This document shows positions 17,148-26,256 of a stretch of DNA of 64,000 nucleotides, in pieces. This DNA is from Candidatus Omnitrophota bacterium (GTDB lineage: Bacteria; Hinthialibacterota; Hinthialibacteria; Hinthialibacterales; Hinthialibacteraceae): the NCBI GenBank assembly GCA_040755155.1, contig JBFMBP010000157.1, positions 22,003 through 86,002 on the forward strand, in the 5' to 3' direction. The notes under the pieces are model-generated. The model was not told the DNA's origin. It saw only the letters and a program-made list of their open reading frames with translations, and ran no database searches. Positions within the stretch are counted from its first letter, which is position 1. Each line of letters begins with the position of its first letter. The position numbers and the translations under genes were made by a program.

Positions 17148-19115
17148 TCAACGGTGTTCAACGCCTTTGAGCAGCGGCGCAACTTTCCAATCAGCATTTT
17201 CGCCAAAGCGAAGATTTTGGCCTGCATGTCCCGCCGGGGCGTCGCCGTAAATAGAGCGAACGCTGCGCGTCTGCAATAATGGGGCCAGCGCGAAAACGAA
17301 CAATCCGATCAAAACGGCGGCGATAGTCATTCGTTTCCATTTGACCTCAATCGCTTGAGGAAGGATAGGTTCCTTTGGTGGGATGGTTAGCGCCAGAATT
17401 GTGGCGAGAAGAGCATTTAGGATAATGACGCCTTCGGTAATCAGCCGGTTTTCATGAAAATATGAAAGCGCCTTCGCCGTATTGCCGAGGACGAAGACCC
17501 ATAAAAGCAAAAGATAAGCGAGTTGGGCGCGGCCGGTCCATGAGGTGGAAAGCAAGGCGATAGGCTTACGGGTATGAATAACGAGCAGAATCAACGCCGC
17601 CAGCATCGCCGCCCCGGCGAAAAAATTGAACCAGGCTTCAGCGGAAAATTCCCACCAGGGAAGTAAAGGAGCCTTCATCATGGGGGGGACGGTGGATAGG
17701 CCGGAGACGATGGGCCGCGTCCAATCTTCCATGTTTTTCACCATGTTGACGTAAGTCAAAATCGGCAGCGCGAAATAGATGGCTAGTCCCTCCAAGCATC
17801 GCCGGCGCGGGGCTTCGTTATTCAGCGGGCCAACGCGCCGCAGCAAGAGCGATAGAGCGAGAAGAACGCCCAGGCCGTTGATAAAGCCATAGGTCTGCTC
17901 AAGTACGCTATGCCAGTTGGCGGATTGATAATGCTTCCAAGCTTCGACGATGGCGGCGTCCGTGACGATGTTGGGATTGCCGAAAGAGACCTCCAGCAAC
18001 TTGAGCCAAACCCCGCCGGAAAATCCAAGGCCGCCGATAATTCCGCAAACGACCGAAGCCAGAAATACCGGCGTCATGCCGTTGCGCAGGAAATAAACGC
18101 TGGCCCCGAGGAACATGCCTATAAGTCCCGCCCAGTTGTCGCCGCGCGGCGGCGTCATGCGCACTCCCAAAAAAACCGGCAAGACGAGAAAACCGATATA
18201 CCATCCTAAGGATAGATGCAGGATCAACGAAGCGCCGCAGCGGAATTTTCCATAACGATAAAAGTAATAGCCAACGCCAACCATAAGGCCGATCGACGCC
18301 ATAAAAACATAAGCCCAAAAGATATCCTCCTGCGCGGATAGAATGAAGCCGGGCCAATTGGCGATCAACTGACTGCGGGAATAATGGCTCAAATCTCCTT
18401 GGTAATGAATCAACCACCGGCCCAGAAAGGCGGTTATTCCGAATAGATCGAACAAGGGTTTTAGAATCAATCCAGCGGCGGCGCCGAGGAGGGCGAATAG
18501 TGACAAATGCAATCCCCGGCCGAAGCGGCGATCGGCGAGATCGTAGAATAAAACCGCCAGCAAGGCGCCGAGCACGGGAATCCAATCGCTGTCCAGCCAA
18601 TAGAGCGACATCTCATGGCGATGGACGGCGTTTTCCGATTTGGCGATGGAGGCGCTGATGCCGGGGAAAAAAAGATAAAGCAGCGTTTCCGCCGCCAACA
18701 CCCAGCAGAACGGCTTAAAAAACTCCGTCAGCCGCTGGCGGTCCCATACGGCGGGAATGGCGGTGGCGGCGCCGCCGAGCGAAGCCCACAAAAAACCAAT
18801 AACGAAAAGCGAATAAAATCCCCACAGTTGCGTGGCGTATTGGCCGGAATGAGTGTGCCCGATCACTTGCCCGTAAGAAGCCGAACCTCCGAATCCCCAG
18901 CCGCAGGCGCCGAAGAAGGCGAAATAGGCCAGGCGTTCGCGCCAGTCCTCACGCCCCGACGCCATGCAGACGGCCATCGCCGTCAGCGCTCCCGGAAGCA
19001 TGGCGCCGAACTCATGGCCATAGTTGCCGCGTATGCCCCAACCGATGGACAGCGATAGAGCGGCAAAGAGAATCGCTGTTGGTTTAAATAGAGGATTGCG
19101 TTTTTCGGAGTTCAT
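17148..19115 (-). CDS. Large polytopic membrane protein of unknown function
   Basis: A 655-residue protein with about 15 hydrophobic segments and no extracytoplasmic domain of note. The N-terminal region is unusually rich in glycine (SIGWGIRGNYGHEFGAMLPG, then FGACGWGFGGSASYGQ), which suggests tightly packed helices or a pore. AAGGGG precedes the ATG. No transporter family is recognised. It lies between the DUF5060 hydrolase gene and a cyclase gene transcribed away from it. Confidence 0.7.
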   Translation of the reverse strand: MNSEKRNPLFKPTAILFAALSLSIGWGIRGNYGHEFGAMLPGALTAMAVCMASGREDWRERLAYFAFFGACGWGFGGSASYGQVIGHTHSGQYATQLWGFYSLFVIGFLWASLGGAATAIPAVWDRQRLTEFFKPFCWVLAAETLLYLFFPGISASIAKSENAVHRHEMSLYWLDSDWIPVLGALLAVLFYDLADRRFGRGLHLSLFALLGAAAGLILKPLFDLFGITAFLGRWLIHYQGDLSHYSRSQLIANWPGFILSAQEDIFWAYVFMASIGLMVGVGYYFYRYGKFRCGASLILHLSLGWYIGFLVLPVFLGVRMTPPRGDNWAGLIGMFLGASVYFLRNGMTPVFLASVVCGIIGGLGFSGGVWLKLLEVSFGNPNIVTDAAIVEAWKHYQSANWHSVLEQTYGFINGLGVLLALSLLLRRVGPLNNEAPRRRCLEGLAIYFALPILTYVNMVKNMEDWTRPIVSGLSTVPPMMKAPLLPWWEFSAEAWFNFFAGAAMLAALILLVIHTRKPIALLSTSWTGRAQLAYLLLLWVFVLGNTAKALSYFHENRLITEGVIILNALLATILALTIPPKEPILPQAIEVKWKRMTIAAVLIGLFVFALAPLLQTRSVRSIYGDAPAGHAGQNLRFGENADWKVAPLLKGVEHR

Positions 19116-19156
19116 TTTCTTTATCCCCTTTATAAAATTTTTTCGGATATCCTTTT

Positions 19157-19240
19157 ATGACTGAATCGGGATTTAAAGGATGAAAAGACGAACTGAATTT
19201 ATATTCTGAAAATCCCGAAAATCCTGACCATCCCTATTCG
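19157..19240. repeat. Degenerate intergenic repeat (AATCCCGAAAATCCTGACCATCC type)
   Basis: The spacer between two divergent genes contains the phrases ACTGAATCGGGATTTAAAGGAT and AATCCCGAAAATCCTGACCATC, which resemble a widespread family of short non-coding bacterial repeats built on ATCCTG/AATCC units. Only one copy is in this window, so the call is tentative. Confidence 0.35.
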
Positions 19241-19354
19241 GACATTTTTTAATCCACCCTTGAACGAATCGAGAAATTTATAAATCATAAACCAAAGAAA
19301 CGCTATGGACTCTGGCTTTTTCATTTATGAATAAATCAAGGAAAGGATTAAACC

Positions 19355-20035
19355 TTGCCGTTTCAAATCGATTTGGAAAAATACAAAATTATCGACTTGG
19401 CCAAGGAAGTGGTTCCCAATTTGCTCGATCCCGGCGACCGGCCTTTTGTCATCGAGGAGAGCCGCTTGGGCGATGGAACCTATAAGTTCGATATCCGCCA
19501 AACGCATACCCATGTAGGAACCCATGTGGAAAGCCCTTGGCATTATTATCATGAGGGCAAGACGATAACCGATTTTCCCTTGGAGCATTTCATGGGGAGA
19601 GCCAGGCTGCTCAGAGCGGCGCCTTCTCCCGGCGCGGGAAGCATGACGCTGGCCATGATCCAGGAGCAATTGGAAGCGCATCGCGGCGCCTTCGAGATTC
19701 TGCTGATGCGCAACGATTCCGGAAAAACGCCGCTGCGAGTGGAGATGGAGGCGGTTCCCTATATTCGGGATTTGAAGATCAAACTATTGATTTTCGAAGC
19801 GGGTATCGAATTTGGGGAAGGCGTCGAGGACGGGCGCAAATTTCACGACCTGCTGATGAGCCGCGATATCTGCCTCGTAGAATTTCCCGAACAATGCCGG
19901 GAACTGGATCGCGATGCGTTCTACATCTTCGCGCTGCCCATGCGGGTAAAGGGCTTGGACTCGGCCATGTGCCGGTTGATGGCCGTCGTGGAAAGATATA
20001 CTGGGGGACTGGGAGACTGGGGGACTGGGAGATAG
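19355..20035 (+). CDS. Cyclase family protein (kynurenine-formamidase-like fold)
   Basis: A 226-residue metal-dependent hydrolase of the cyclase family (PF04199). The metal-binding signature appears as HTHVGTHVESPWHY, equivalent to HxGTHxDxPxH. Members include kynurenine formamidase and isatin hydrolase, but the substrate here is not evident. The start is a TTG with AAGGA about 7 bases upstream; no ATG lies near. The last 10 residues are encoded by a short tandem repeat (GGGGACTGGGAGACT units), so the true C-terminus may have been replaced by insertion of that repeat. Confidence 0.8.
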   Translation: MPFQIDLEKYKIIDLAKEVVPNLLDPGDRPFVIEESRLGDGTYKFDIRQTHTHVGTHVESPWHYYHEGKTITDFPLEHFMGRARLLRAAPSPGAGSMTLAMIQEQLEAHRGAFEILLMRNDSGKTPLRVEMEAVPYIRDLKIKLLIFEAGIEFGEGVEDGRKFHDLLMSRDICLVEFPEQCRELDRDAFYIFALPMRVKGLDSAMCRLMAVVERYTGGLGDWGTGR

Positions 20036-20045
20036 GGAAACTGGA
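20003..20045. repeat. Short tandem repeat GGGGACTGGGAGACT
   Basis: About three to four imperfect 9-10 base units (GGGGACTGG, GAGACTGGG, GGACTGGGA) span the end of the cyclase gene. The repeat encodes the last residues (GGLGDWGTGR) and runs a few bases past the stop. It could vary in length by slippage. Confidence 0.6.
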
Positions 20046-20082
20046 CGCTATTTCTTAATGTCCCATTGTCTCAAAGTCCCCT

Positions 20083-21006
20083 TTATTTCAACGCTTCGTA
20101 CAAAGCGCGGGCGGTGGCTCTCATATTGGTAAAATAATCCTTGGCCAGCGGATCGATGGAAACCACCTGGCCGCCGATGGCTTTGGCGACGGTCTTGGCG
20201 TTATTGGCGCTGAATTGTTTTTGCACGAAGATGATTTTAATGTTCTGGCTTTTGGCCAACTCGATCAGTTCGACCAACTGTTTAGCCGTCGGTTCTTTGC
20301 CTTCCATTTCGATGGGAATCTGCTCCATCGTATAAGCATCGGCAAAATAGCCCCAAGCGGGATGATAGACCATGAAGCGCCGTTCGCGGAGATTCTGGAA
20401 AAGTTTCGTTATCTCTTCATCCAACCGATCCAACTCGCCCAGCAATTTTTTCAGATTGGATCGATACTCTTCGGCGTGATTGGGATCGAAGGCGGCGAGC
20501 GTTTCCGCAATGGTTTGCGATTGGATTTTTGCTAGTTTGGGGCTTAACCAGATGTGCGGATCCTTGGCGCCTTCCTGCGCCTCCTCATCTTTTTCATTCG
20601 AGCCGGTGGCATGTTCGTCCGAGGGATGATTTTCCGCATCTTCCTCGTGATGATGCTCTATCATGGGAAGCAGTTTTATCCCTTCTCGCAGATCGACGAT
20701 TTTCATGGAGGGATTGGAGCGTTGCAGCCGCTTCATTAAAACATCTTCAAATGGAACGCCGATGCGGAAATAGATGGCGGCTTTGGAGAGTTGCGCCATC
20801 AACTTGGGCGTAGGTTCGAAGGCGTGAGGATTTTGTCCCGGTCCCACCATCACGTTCGCATCGACTTGGGCATCGCCGATGCGCTCCACGAAATAGGCTT
20901 CGGGAAGGATGCTTACGAAGACTTTGATCTTATCCTCGGCGGCGTGGGGACGAATCCATCCCGCGAGAAATAAGTTGAAAAACAATAAGAATCCCGCTCG
21001 CTTCAT
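20083..21006 (-). CDS. Metal ABC transporter substrate-binding protein (ZnuA/TroA-like)
   Basis: A 307-residue periplasmic binding protein for Zn2+ or Mn2+. It has a signal peptide (GFLLFFNLFLAGWIRPHA), an N-lobe with VGPGQNPHAFEPTPK (metal-ligand His), a long His/Asp/Glu-rich loop (IEHHHEEDAENHPSDEHA) typical of ZnuA, DPHIWLSP (second ligand His) and the C-lobe MVYHPAWGYFADAY (third ligand His). The ATG overlaps the stop of the upstream amidohydrolase gene as ATGA, so translation is coupled. No ABC ATPase or permease gene is nearby, which is unusual for this family. Confidence 0.9.
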   Translation of the reverse strand: MKRAGFLLFFNLFLAGWIRPHAAEDKIKVFVSILPEAYFVERIGDAQVDANVMVGPGQNPHAFEPTPKLMAQLSKAAIYFRIGVPFEDVLMKRLQRSNPSMKIVDLREGIKLLPMIEHHHEEDAENHPSDEHATGSNEKDEEAQEGAKDPHIWLSPKLAKIQSQTIAETLAAFDPNHAEEYRSNLKKLLGELDRLDEEITKLFQNLRERRFMVYHPAWGYFADAYTMEQIPIEMEGKEPTAKQLVELIELAKSQNIKIIFVQKQFSANNAKTVAKAIGGQVVSIDPLAKDYFTNMRATARALYEALK

Positions 21007-22754
21007 TGGACTTCTCCAGGATGGGAATAAACCAATTTTCCGCCCAGGTATGTGCGAAGGACCGTCATGTCTTTTATCTCATCGATGGGACAGGTCATAG
21101 GATTTTCGTTCGTGATAATGAAATCAGCTAATTTCCCCGGTTCCAGCGAACCGCGCTCTTTTTCGGCGAAGTGGAGATAGGCGTTGTTGATCGTATAGAA
21201 GCGAATCGCTTCTACGCGGCTGAGGGCTTGTTCCGAGTGGATCGGCTCATCCACCCATTTCGCTCTCCGAGTCATGGTCGTCCAGATCGCAAGCCACGGA
21301 TCGTAGAAGTTGATCGACCGCAAAGAGCCGATTTTCTTCATATGATCCGAACCGCCGCCCGCCAACGCTCCCGCCGCGAAGATGGAGCGCAGAGGTTGAA
21401 ACCACGTCAACCGCTCCCAGCCGAAATGATGCAGCAGAGTGCGGCCGTCCAAGTAGAGCCAAGCGGGCTGGATGTCGAGGCAGACGCCCAACTCCGCCGC
21501 TTTGCGAACGGCCTCTTCGCTCATAAAGTTGGAATGGCAGATCACCGGACGTTTTTCGCGGATATTGTATTTTTCCCGCAGCGCTTCGCAAGCGTCGAGA
21601 AAAGCGTGAACCGCTCCGTCGCCAACCGTATGGGCCATATATTGAATATCCAACTCCATGCAGGCGTCGATAATGTTAATTAATGGCTCCTGCTCGATGA
21701 AACGCAATCCGGCGTATTTCGGATCCGTGATGCCGTAAATTTGACTGACTCCCCAAGGTTGGCGCATGAAGGCGCTGCCGGTCAACATGCCGCCGTCCAA
21801 ATAGGTTTTGGCGGCGCAAACGCGAAGCAGAGAATCGCCTTGAAAGAGTTTGGATAGCGCCAAATCGCGCAACTCTTTCTTGATGTTTTCTATAGGTTGA
21901 TTGGTTTCCAAATGCTGGGAAAGAAAAGCGCGCACGGTCAATGCGTTGTCATCGCGCAGTTTTTTGTAAAGGGCGATTTCATCGCTTGAGGCATCACGCT
22001 CGCCGACTCCGGTAATGCCGACGCGGTTGTAGTCCGCTAATAGTTTTTGCAGCAACTCCCCTCGTTCTTGGGCATTGGGCGTCTTTTCAGGGGATCGATA
22101 TTTCAGATAACGGGTGCTGTTGCGCAGGATGCCGGTCAACTTGCCGGTTTGGGGGTCCTTTTCCGCGAAACCGGCGCCTCCGTCGTCTACTTTCCAATTC
22201 TCGTCGATGCCGCTCATTTGCAGCGCCAGCGAGTTGACCGAAGCATCTGGTCCGGTGCGGAAAATGACGGGATTCTTAGGCGCCGCCTCGTCCAATTCTT
22301 TGCGGGTAGGATATCGCTGTTCTTTGAGACGGGTGAGAAAAATCTGGCTGACGAAAATCCACTCGCCTTCTTTCAACGACGCCGCCCGCTCCTTGATGTA
22401 ATGGAGAACGTCCTGGATAGTCTCCATATCGGGGATAGGGTGATCGTATTCCGCCGCGGCGGCGTCGGCGGGATGAGTATGGGAATCGATCAAACCAGGC
22501 AGGACCGTCTTTCCCTTCAGATCGAGTATTTCCGTCTGGGGACCGCGATAATTTTCAACATTGCGTTTGTCGCCCACAGCGAGGATGCGTTCTCCCTTGA
22601 TCGCCATGGAAGATGCAATGCTAAAAGCTTCATCGACGGTAACGATTTTCCCATTGATCAGCAGCAGATCGGCTTTCTCCTCGCTCCATGCGCTGAGCGA
22701 TATAGTAACAAAAAGAAAAAAGGCGAAAGGGTAAGCATATTTACTTCCGTTCAT
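21003..22754 (-). CDS. Exported amidohydrolase (YtcJ-like, amidohydrolase family 3)
   Basis: A 583-residue metal-dependent hydrolase with a signal peptide (YAYPFAFFLFVTISLSAWS). The N-terminal beta domain leads to the metal motif PGLIDSHTHP; YMAHTVGDGAV and VICHSNFM supply the later histidines and GGGSDHMKKI the aspartate. The C-terminus has the usual family ending (GSLEPGKLADFII). GAGGAG precedes the ATG. Substrates of this family are amides or N-acyl compounds, so the exact reaction is unknown. It is coupled by a 4-base overlap to a ZnuA-like gene; a zinc-using enzyme together with a zinc-binding protein is a sensible pairing, but this is inference. Confidence 0.85.
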   Translation of the reverse strand: MNGSKYAYPFAFFLFVTISLSAWSEEKADLLLINGKIVTVDEAFSIASSMAIKGERILAVGDKRNVENYRGPQTEILDLKGKTVLPGLIDSHTHPADAAAAEYDHPIPDMETIQDVLHYIKERAASLKEGEWIFVSQIFLTRLKEQRYPTRKELDEAAPKNPVIFRTGPDASVNSLALQMSGIDENWKVDDGGAGFAEKDPQTGKLTGILRNSTRYLKYRSPEKTPNAQERGELLQKLLADYNRVGITGVGERDASSDEIALYKKLRDDNALTVRAFLSQHLETNQPIENIKKELRDLALSKLFQGDSLLRVCAAKTYLDGGMLTGSAFMRQPWGVSQIYGITDPKYAGLRFIEQEPLINIIDACMELDIQYMAHTVGDGAVHAFLDACEALREKYNIREKRPVICHSNFMSEEAVRKAAELGVCLDIQPAWLYLDGRTLLHHFGWERLTWFQPLRSIFAAGALAGGGSDHMKKIGSLRSINFYDPWLAIWTTMTRRAKWVDEPIHSEQALSRVEAIRFYTINNAYLHFAEKERGSLEPGKLADFIITNENPMTCPIDEIKDMTVLRTYLGGKLVYSHPGEVQ

Positions 22755-22916
22755 GACGATCGTCTCCTCGGCGTTTTTTGTTTTATAGTACCGATCGCGA
22801 AAAAATCCTTATCGAATACGTATAATAAACCTCTCCCCAGCGCGCTTCTACTCTGGAGGGGAAGCTTATGATAGAATAACGCCTATGAATCCGAAGAAGG
22901 GAAGGCGTCGCAGTCA

Positions 22917-24215
22917 ATGGAAGAGAAGAAAATCGAATACGCGCCGCATGGCCGTAAACTGAATCCCTGCGAGTTGGAAATCGACCTCTTTTGCAAAGGT
23001 ATCCGAATCCATGAGTCATGCGAGATGGATAGCGATAAGACGTTCTCCAAAGCGCGGGCGGGTTTAGGGAGCGGTTTGGAACTTATGGTTCCCGGTCCAC
23101 ATAAAAATATATGGCTCAATGCTCCAGTTTTAGAATATTTCGCTGTTTCCAGCCCTTACGAACTTCGCCGGGTAAATGGCGCTTATCGAGTCGTCCATAC
23201 CGTCGATCAAGTTTCCTATGACGTTGTAATTCCAACGGCTCCCAGCTGGTATTCCCGCAAAACGTCCAGCGGCGTGAATATGCGCGAGATCGGCGTCATT
23301 CAAGGCACTTATCTCGGCATTTATCTCGGCGACGTCTGCCATTTCTGGCAAACCGATCCCAAGGAGAATTGCAAATTCTGCGCCACAGGCATCAACGTCG
23401 GCAAGCCCGGCGCCGATAAGGCGATGAAAACGGTGGAAGAAGTGACCGAAGTCGCCCAAACGGCGAAAGCGGAATCCGGCGTCTCCTTCGTTCATTTCAA
23501 TACCGGTTACCAGAAAGGCCGCGGTCTGGAAGTTTGCGCTCCTTTCGTTAAGGCGATTAAAGAAAAAGTCGGCGCCTTAGCGGGCGTACAGGCGATTCCT
23601 TCCAAAGATCTATGGAAATACGACTGGGTCATCGATTGCGGCGCCGATCATTTTTCTTTTTGTTATGAACTGCATAATCCCGAATATTTCGCCAAATATT
23701 TACCGGGAAAAGAGCGCCTCATCGGACAAAAGACCTTTTTCAACGCCTTGGAATATACGGCGCGCAAGTTGGGGAAGGGAAGGGTTTCCGGTGAAATCAT
23801 CGCCGGAATCGAACCCATCGAAGATACGCTGAAGGCGATCGATTACATTACCGGAGTCGGCGCTTTCCCTACGATCTGTATTTTCCGCCCGGTTCAAGGA
23901 ACGGCGATGGAAAGATGGCCATCTCCTTCTTATGAAGATATGATCGTCGTTTTCCGTCACATGTACGAAGCGTGCATGAAAAACAACATCCCCGTCGGTC
24001 TGGTTCCTAACATCGAGGTCAGTCTCGTCGTGCAGCCCAATGACGCCGAATATTTGATTCAACCATCGCTGCGGTATCATTTCTACAAAGCGATGTTAGC
24101 CTTGATGCGCTATCCGGCGGGGATTTTGTTCCGAAAACAATTGAAGCCGCATCAAACGCCCGGCGATGCTTTCAATCTGCCGGTTCCCAAGGAATGTTGC
24201 TGTCAAGCGCATTAA
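22917..24215 (+). CDS. Radical SAM protein with atypical CX10CX2C cluster motif
   Basis: A 432-residue cytoplasmic protein. The iron-sulfur cluster motif is C141-x10-C152-x2-C155 (in GDVCHFWQTDPKENCKFCATG), in place of the usual CX3CX2C. Other expected elements follow: TVEEVTEVAQTAKAE, GVQAIPSK and RPVQGTAMERWPSPS. Spacing of this kind is known in a few radical SAM subfamilies, such as MSMEG_0568-like proteins. The N-terminal 130 residues form a beta-rich extension, and the protein ends in a cysteine cluster (ECCCQAH). The reaction is not known. The next genes are a Nudix hydrolase and an APC permease on the same strand. Confidence 0.82.
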   Translation: MEEKKIEYAPHGRKLNPCELEIDLFCKGIRIHESCEMDSDKTFSKARAGLGSGLELMVPGPHKNIWLNAPVLEYFAVSSPYELRRVNGAYRVVHTVDQVSYDVVIPTAPSWYSRKTSSGVNMREIGVIQGTYLGIYLGDVCHFWQTDPKENCKFCATGINVGKPGADKAMKTVEEVTEVAQTAKAESGVSFVHFNTGYQKGRGLEVCAPFVKAIKEKVGALAGVQAIPSKDLWKYDWVIDCGADHFSFCYELHNPEYFAKYLPGKERLIGQKTFFNALEYTARKLGKGRVSGEIIAGIEPIEDTLKAIDYITGVGAFPTICIFRPVQGTAMERWPSPSYEDMIVVFRHMYEACMKNNIPVGLVPNIEVSLVVQPNDAEYLIQPSLRYHFYKAMLALMRYPAGILFRKQLKPHQTPGDAFNLPVPKECCCQAH

Positions 24216-24264
24216 ATTTCGATGCAGTAAATACTTCATCATCATGTAAAGGATAAGCGTATTT

Positions 24265-24708
24265 ATGGCCAATCAACGCATTCGCAATCGCGCCGCCGCC
24301 GTTATCGTCGAGGACGGCAAAATCCTTCTCGTCCAACATCATAAATACGACCGCAAGTATTGGCTGCTGCCTGGCGGGGGAGTGGAATTCGGCGAAACGC
24401 TGGCGGACGCCGCCCGGCGCGAAGCGTGGGAAGAAACGGGACTTGAAATAGTGGTTAAAGATTTAATATTTCTTTCGGAATCGATTCCTCCCGACGGCCA
24501 CCGGCACGTCATCAATTACTATTTCTCGGCGGCGATTGAGGGCGGCGAATTGAAAATGGGCGACGATTCCTATTTATGCGACGTTCAATGGCATCATTTG
24601 GACGATCTGCCTCATCTGATCCTCTTCCCCAACGTTATCCGCGAATTGTTGGAATGGCTCCAATCCGAGGCGCGCGAGAAAATCTCCCTGGGCAACCGCT
24701 GGGATTGA
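24265..24708 (+). CDS. Nudix hydrolase
   Basis: A 147-residue hydrolase of nucleoside diphosphates linked to other groups. The Nudix box is complete: [25 protein letters not shown], matching GX5EX7REUXEEXGU. The substrate cannot be read from the sequence. It is followed after 12 bases by an APC permease gene and preceded by the radical SAM gene, so the three may form one transcript. Confidence 0.9.
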   Translation: MANQRIRNRAAAVIVEDGKILLVQHHKYDRKYWLLPGGGVEFGETLADAARREAWEETGLEIVVKDLIFLSESIPPDGHRHVINYYFSAAIEGGELKMGDDSYLCDVQWHHLDDLPHLILFPNVIRELLEWLQSEAREKISLGNRWD

Positions 24709-24720
24709 ACTCTCTATACT

Positions 24721-26067
24721 ATGAATTCATCGGCTCCCGATTCCTCTCCATCGATGCGAACGCTTGGCGTATTCGATGTAGTCAGCATTATCGTCGGCAT
24801 AATCGTCGGCAGCGGCATATTCATGATTCCCGCCTGGGTGGCGGGGCTGATGGGATCGCCGGGATTGATTATGTTGGCGTGGTTCTTAGGAGGATTGCTC
24901 TCCCTCGCGGGCGCCTTATGCTACGCCGAGCTAGCCTCCACGTATCCCCGCGAGGGCGGCGATTACTACTTCCTCAACCGCGCCTATGGTTCCTGGGCGG
25001 GATTTCTCTACGCTTGGGGACGGCTGCTCGTCATCCATACCGGCAACATCGCCTGCATGTCCTACATCGCGGGGACCTACGCCGCCCGCTTGTTTCCTTT
25101 TCCCCATGCAGACAATATTTTAACCCTCTCCGCCATAATCATCCTCACAACCATTAATTGCCTTGGCGTGCGGGAAGGAAAATGGACGCAAAATATTCTC
25201 GCCGCCGCCCAAACGATCGGCCTATTCGGCGTAGTCATTGTGGGCTTTCTCGTAAGCGCGCCCTCTCCCGAACCTCCCATGCCGGGCGGCTTCTCTCTGG
25301 AATCGTTGCTGATGGCGTTGATTTTCGTGCAATTCTGCTTCGGCGGCTGGTCGGATTGCGCTTTCGTCGCCTCGGAAGTAAAAGAGCCGGAGAAAAATAT
25401 TCTGCGTTCGCTAGTAATTGGAACATTGCTGGTGACGGTTGTTTATTTGCTCGTCAACGGCGCTATTCTCCATGCTTTAGGCGTTCAGTTGATGGCGGCT
25501 TCTAAAACGGCGATCGCCGACGTTTTATCGCTCGGCTTCGGCAAGGCGGGAACGGTTTTAGTTTGCCTATTGGCGATGACGGTCGCTCTCAGTTCGGCGA
25601 ACGGAATGATCTTGACGGGCGGGCGCATTTTCCACGCCTTCGGCGAAGATCACGCCTTGTTCCGAATATTGGGTACGCGCAACCGGCGGTTTCATACTCC
25701 CGCCGCCGCCATGATCGCGCAAGGCGTCATTGCTTCCATCCTGGCGCTCAGCGGACGCTTTGAAGATTTAGTAACGTATACGGCTTCCGCCCACTGGCTT
25801 TTCATGACCGCCATTGGCGCGGCTTTGTTCCTCTTCCGCCGCAGAGAACCAGACATCGAACGGCCTTATCGTACCTCGTTTTATCCACTGACGCCGCTGG
25901 TTTATATCGCCTCCTGCCTGTTGCTTTTGTTCGGCGCATTGAATTACGCCCGCTCCAGCGCCTTACTGGGTTTTCTAATAGTGCTTTCCGGGCTTCCAGC
26001 GTATGCTCTTTCCCAGCGCAGAGAGAAAATCCGCTCCCCTAACGCCGTCGATGTGAGAAAAAAATAA
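24721..26067 (+). CDS. APC-family amino acid permease
   Basis: A 448-residue inner-membrane amino acid or amine transporter with about 12 membrane segments. The family signature is in TM1 (VDVV-like SIIVGIIVGSGIFMIPAW) and in the ELASTYPREGGDYYFLNRAYG segment after TM2. No good ribosome site is visible; the ATG is 12 bases after the Nudix stop, suggesting coupling. It lacks the C-terminal extension of cationic amino acid transporters. Substrate unknown. Confidence 0.88.
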   Translation: MNSSAPDSSPSMRTLGVFDVVSIIVGIIVGSGIFMIPAWVAGLMGSPGLIMLAWFLGGLLSLAGALCYAELASTYPREGGDYYFLNRAYGSWAGFLYAWGRLLVIHTGNIACMSYIAGTYAARLFPFPHADNILTLSAIIILTTINCLGVREGKWTQNILAAAQTIGLFGVVIVGFLVSAPSPEPPMPGGFSLESLLMALIFVQFCFGGWSDCAFVASEVKEPEKNILRSLVIGTLLVTVVYLLVNGAILHALGVQLMAASKTAIADVLSLGFGKAGTVLVCLLAMTVALSSANGMILTGGRIFHAFGEDHALFRILGTRNRRFHTPAAAMIAQGVIASILALSGRFEDLVTYTASAHWLFMTAIGAALFLFRRREPDIERPYRTSFYPLTPLVYIASCLLLLFGALNYARSSALLGFLIVLSGLPAYALSQRREKIRSPNAVDVRKK

Positions 26068-26091
26068 CCTGCGGCTAAAATAAATTTTGGG

Positions 26092-26120
26092 TTGAAGCGC
26101 AAAAAAAATTCGTGTACAAT
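26092..26120 (+). promoter_or_regulatory. Sigma-70-type promoter of the cold-shock gene
   Basis: TTGAAG (26092-26097) and TACAAT (26115-26120) are separated by exactly 17 bases. The start point would be near 26127, giving a leader of about 130 bases before the cold-shock ATG at 26257. Such long leaders are a hallmark of cspA-type temperature-responsive mRNAs. Confidence 0.7.
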
Positions 26121-26256
26121 AACGCCGTATCATCCCAACAAACTGGATTACCGGATTACCGTTTCAATTACCGTCGTCGGTTCAAGGTTGTTGGAAAGGC
26201 GCCGAAATACCAGAAAATTAGGGGTGTCATTCCAAAAAAAAGAGGTTATCAGTACA

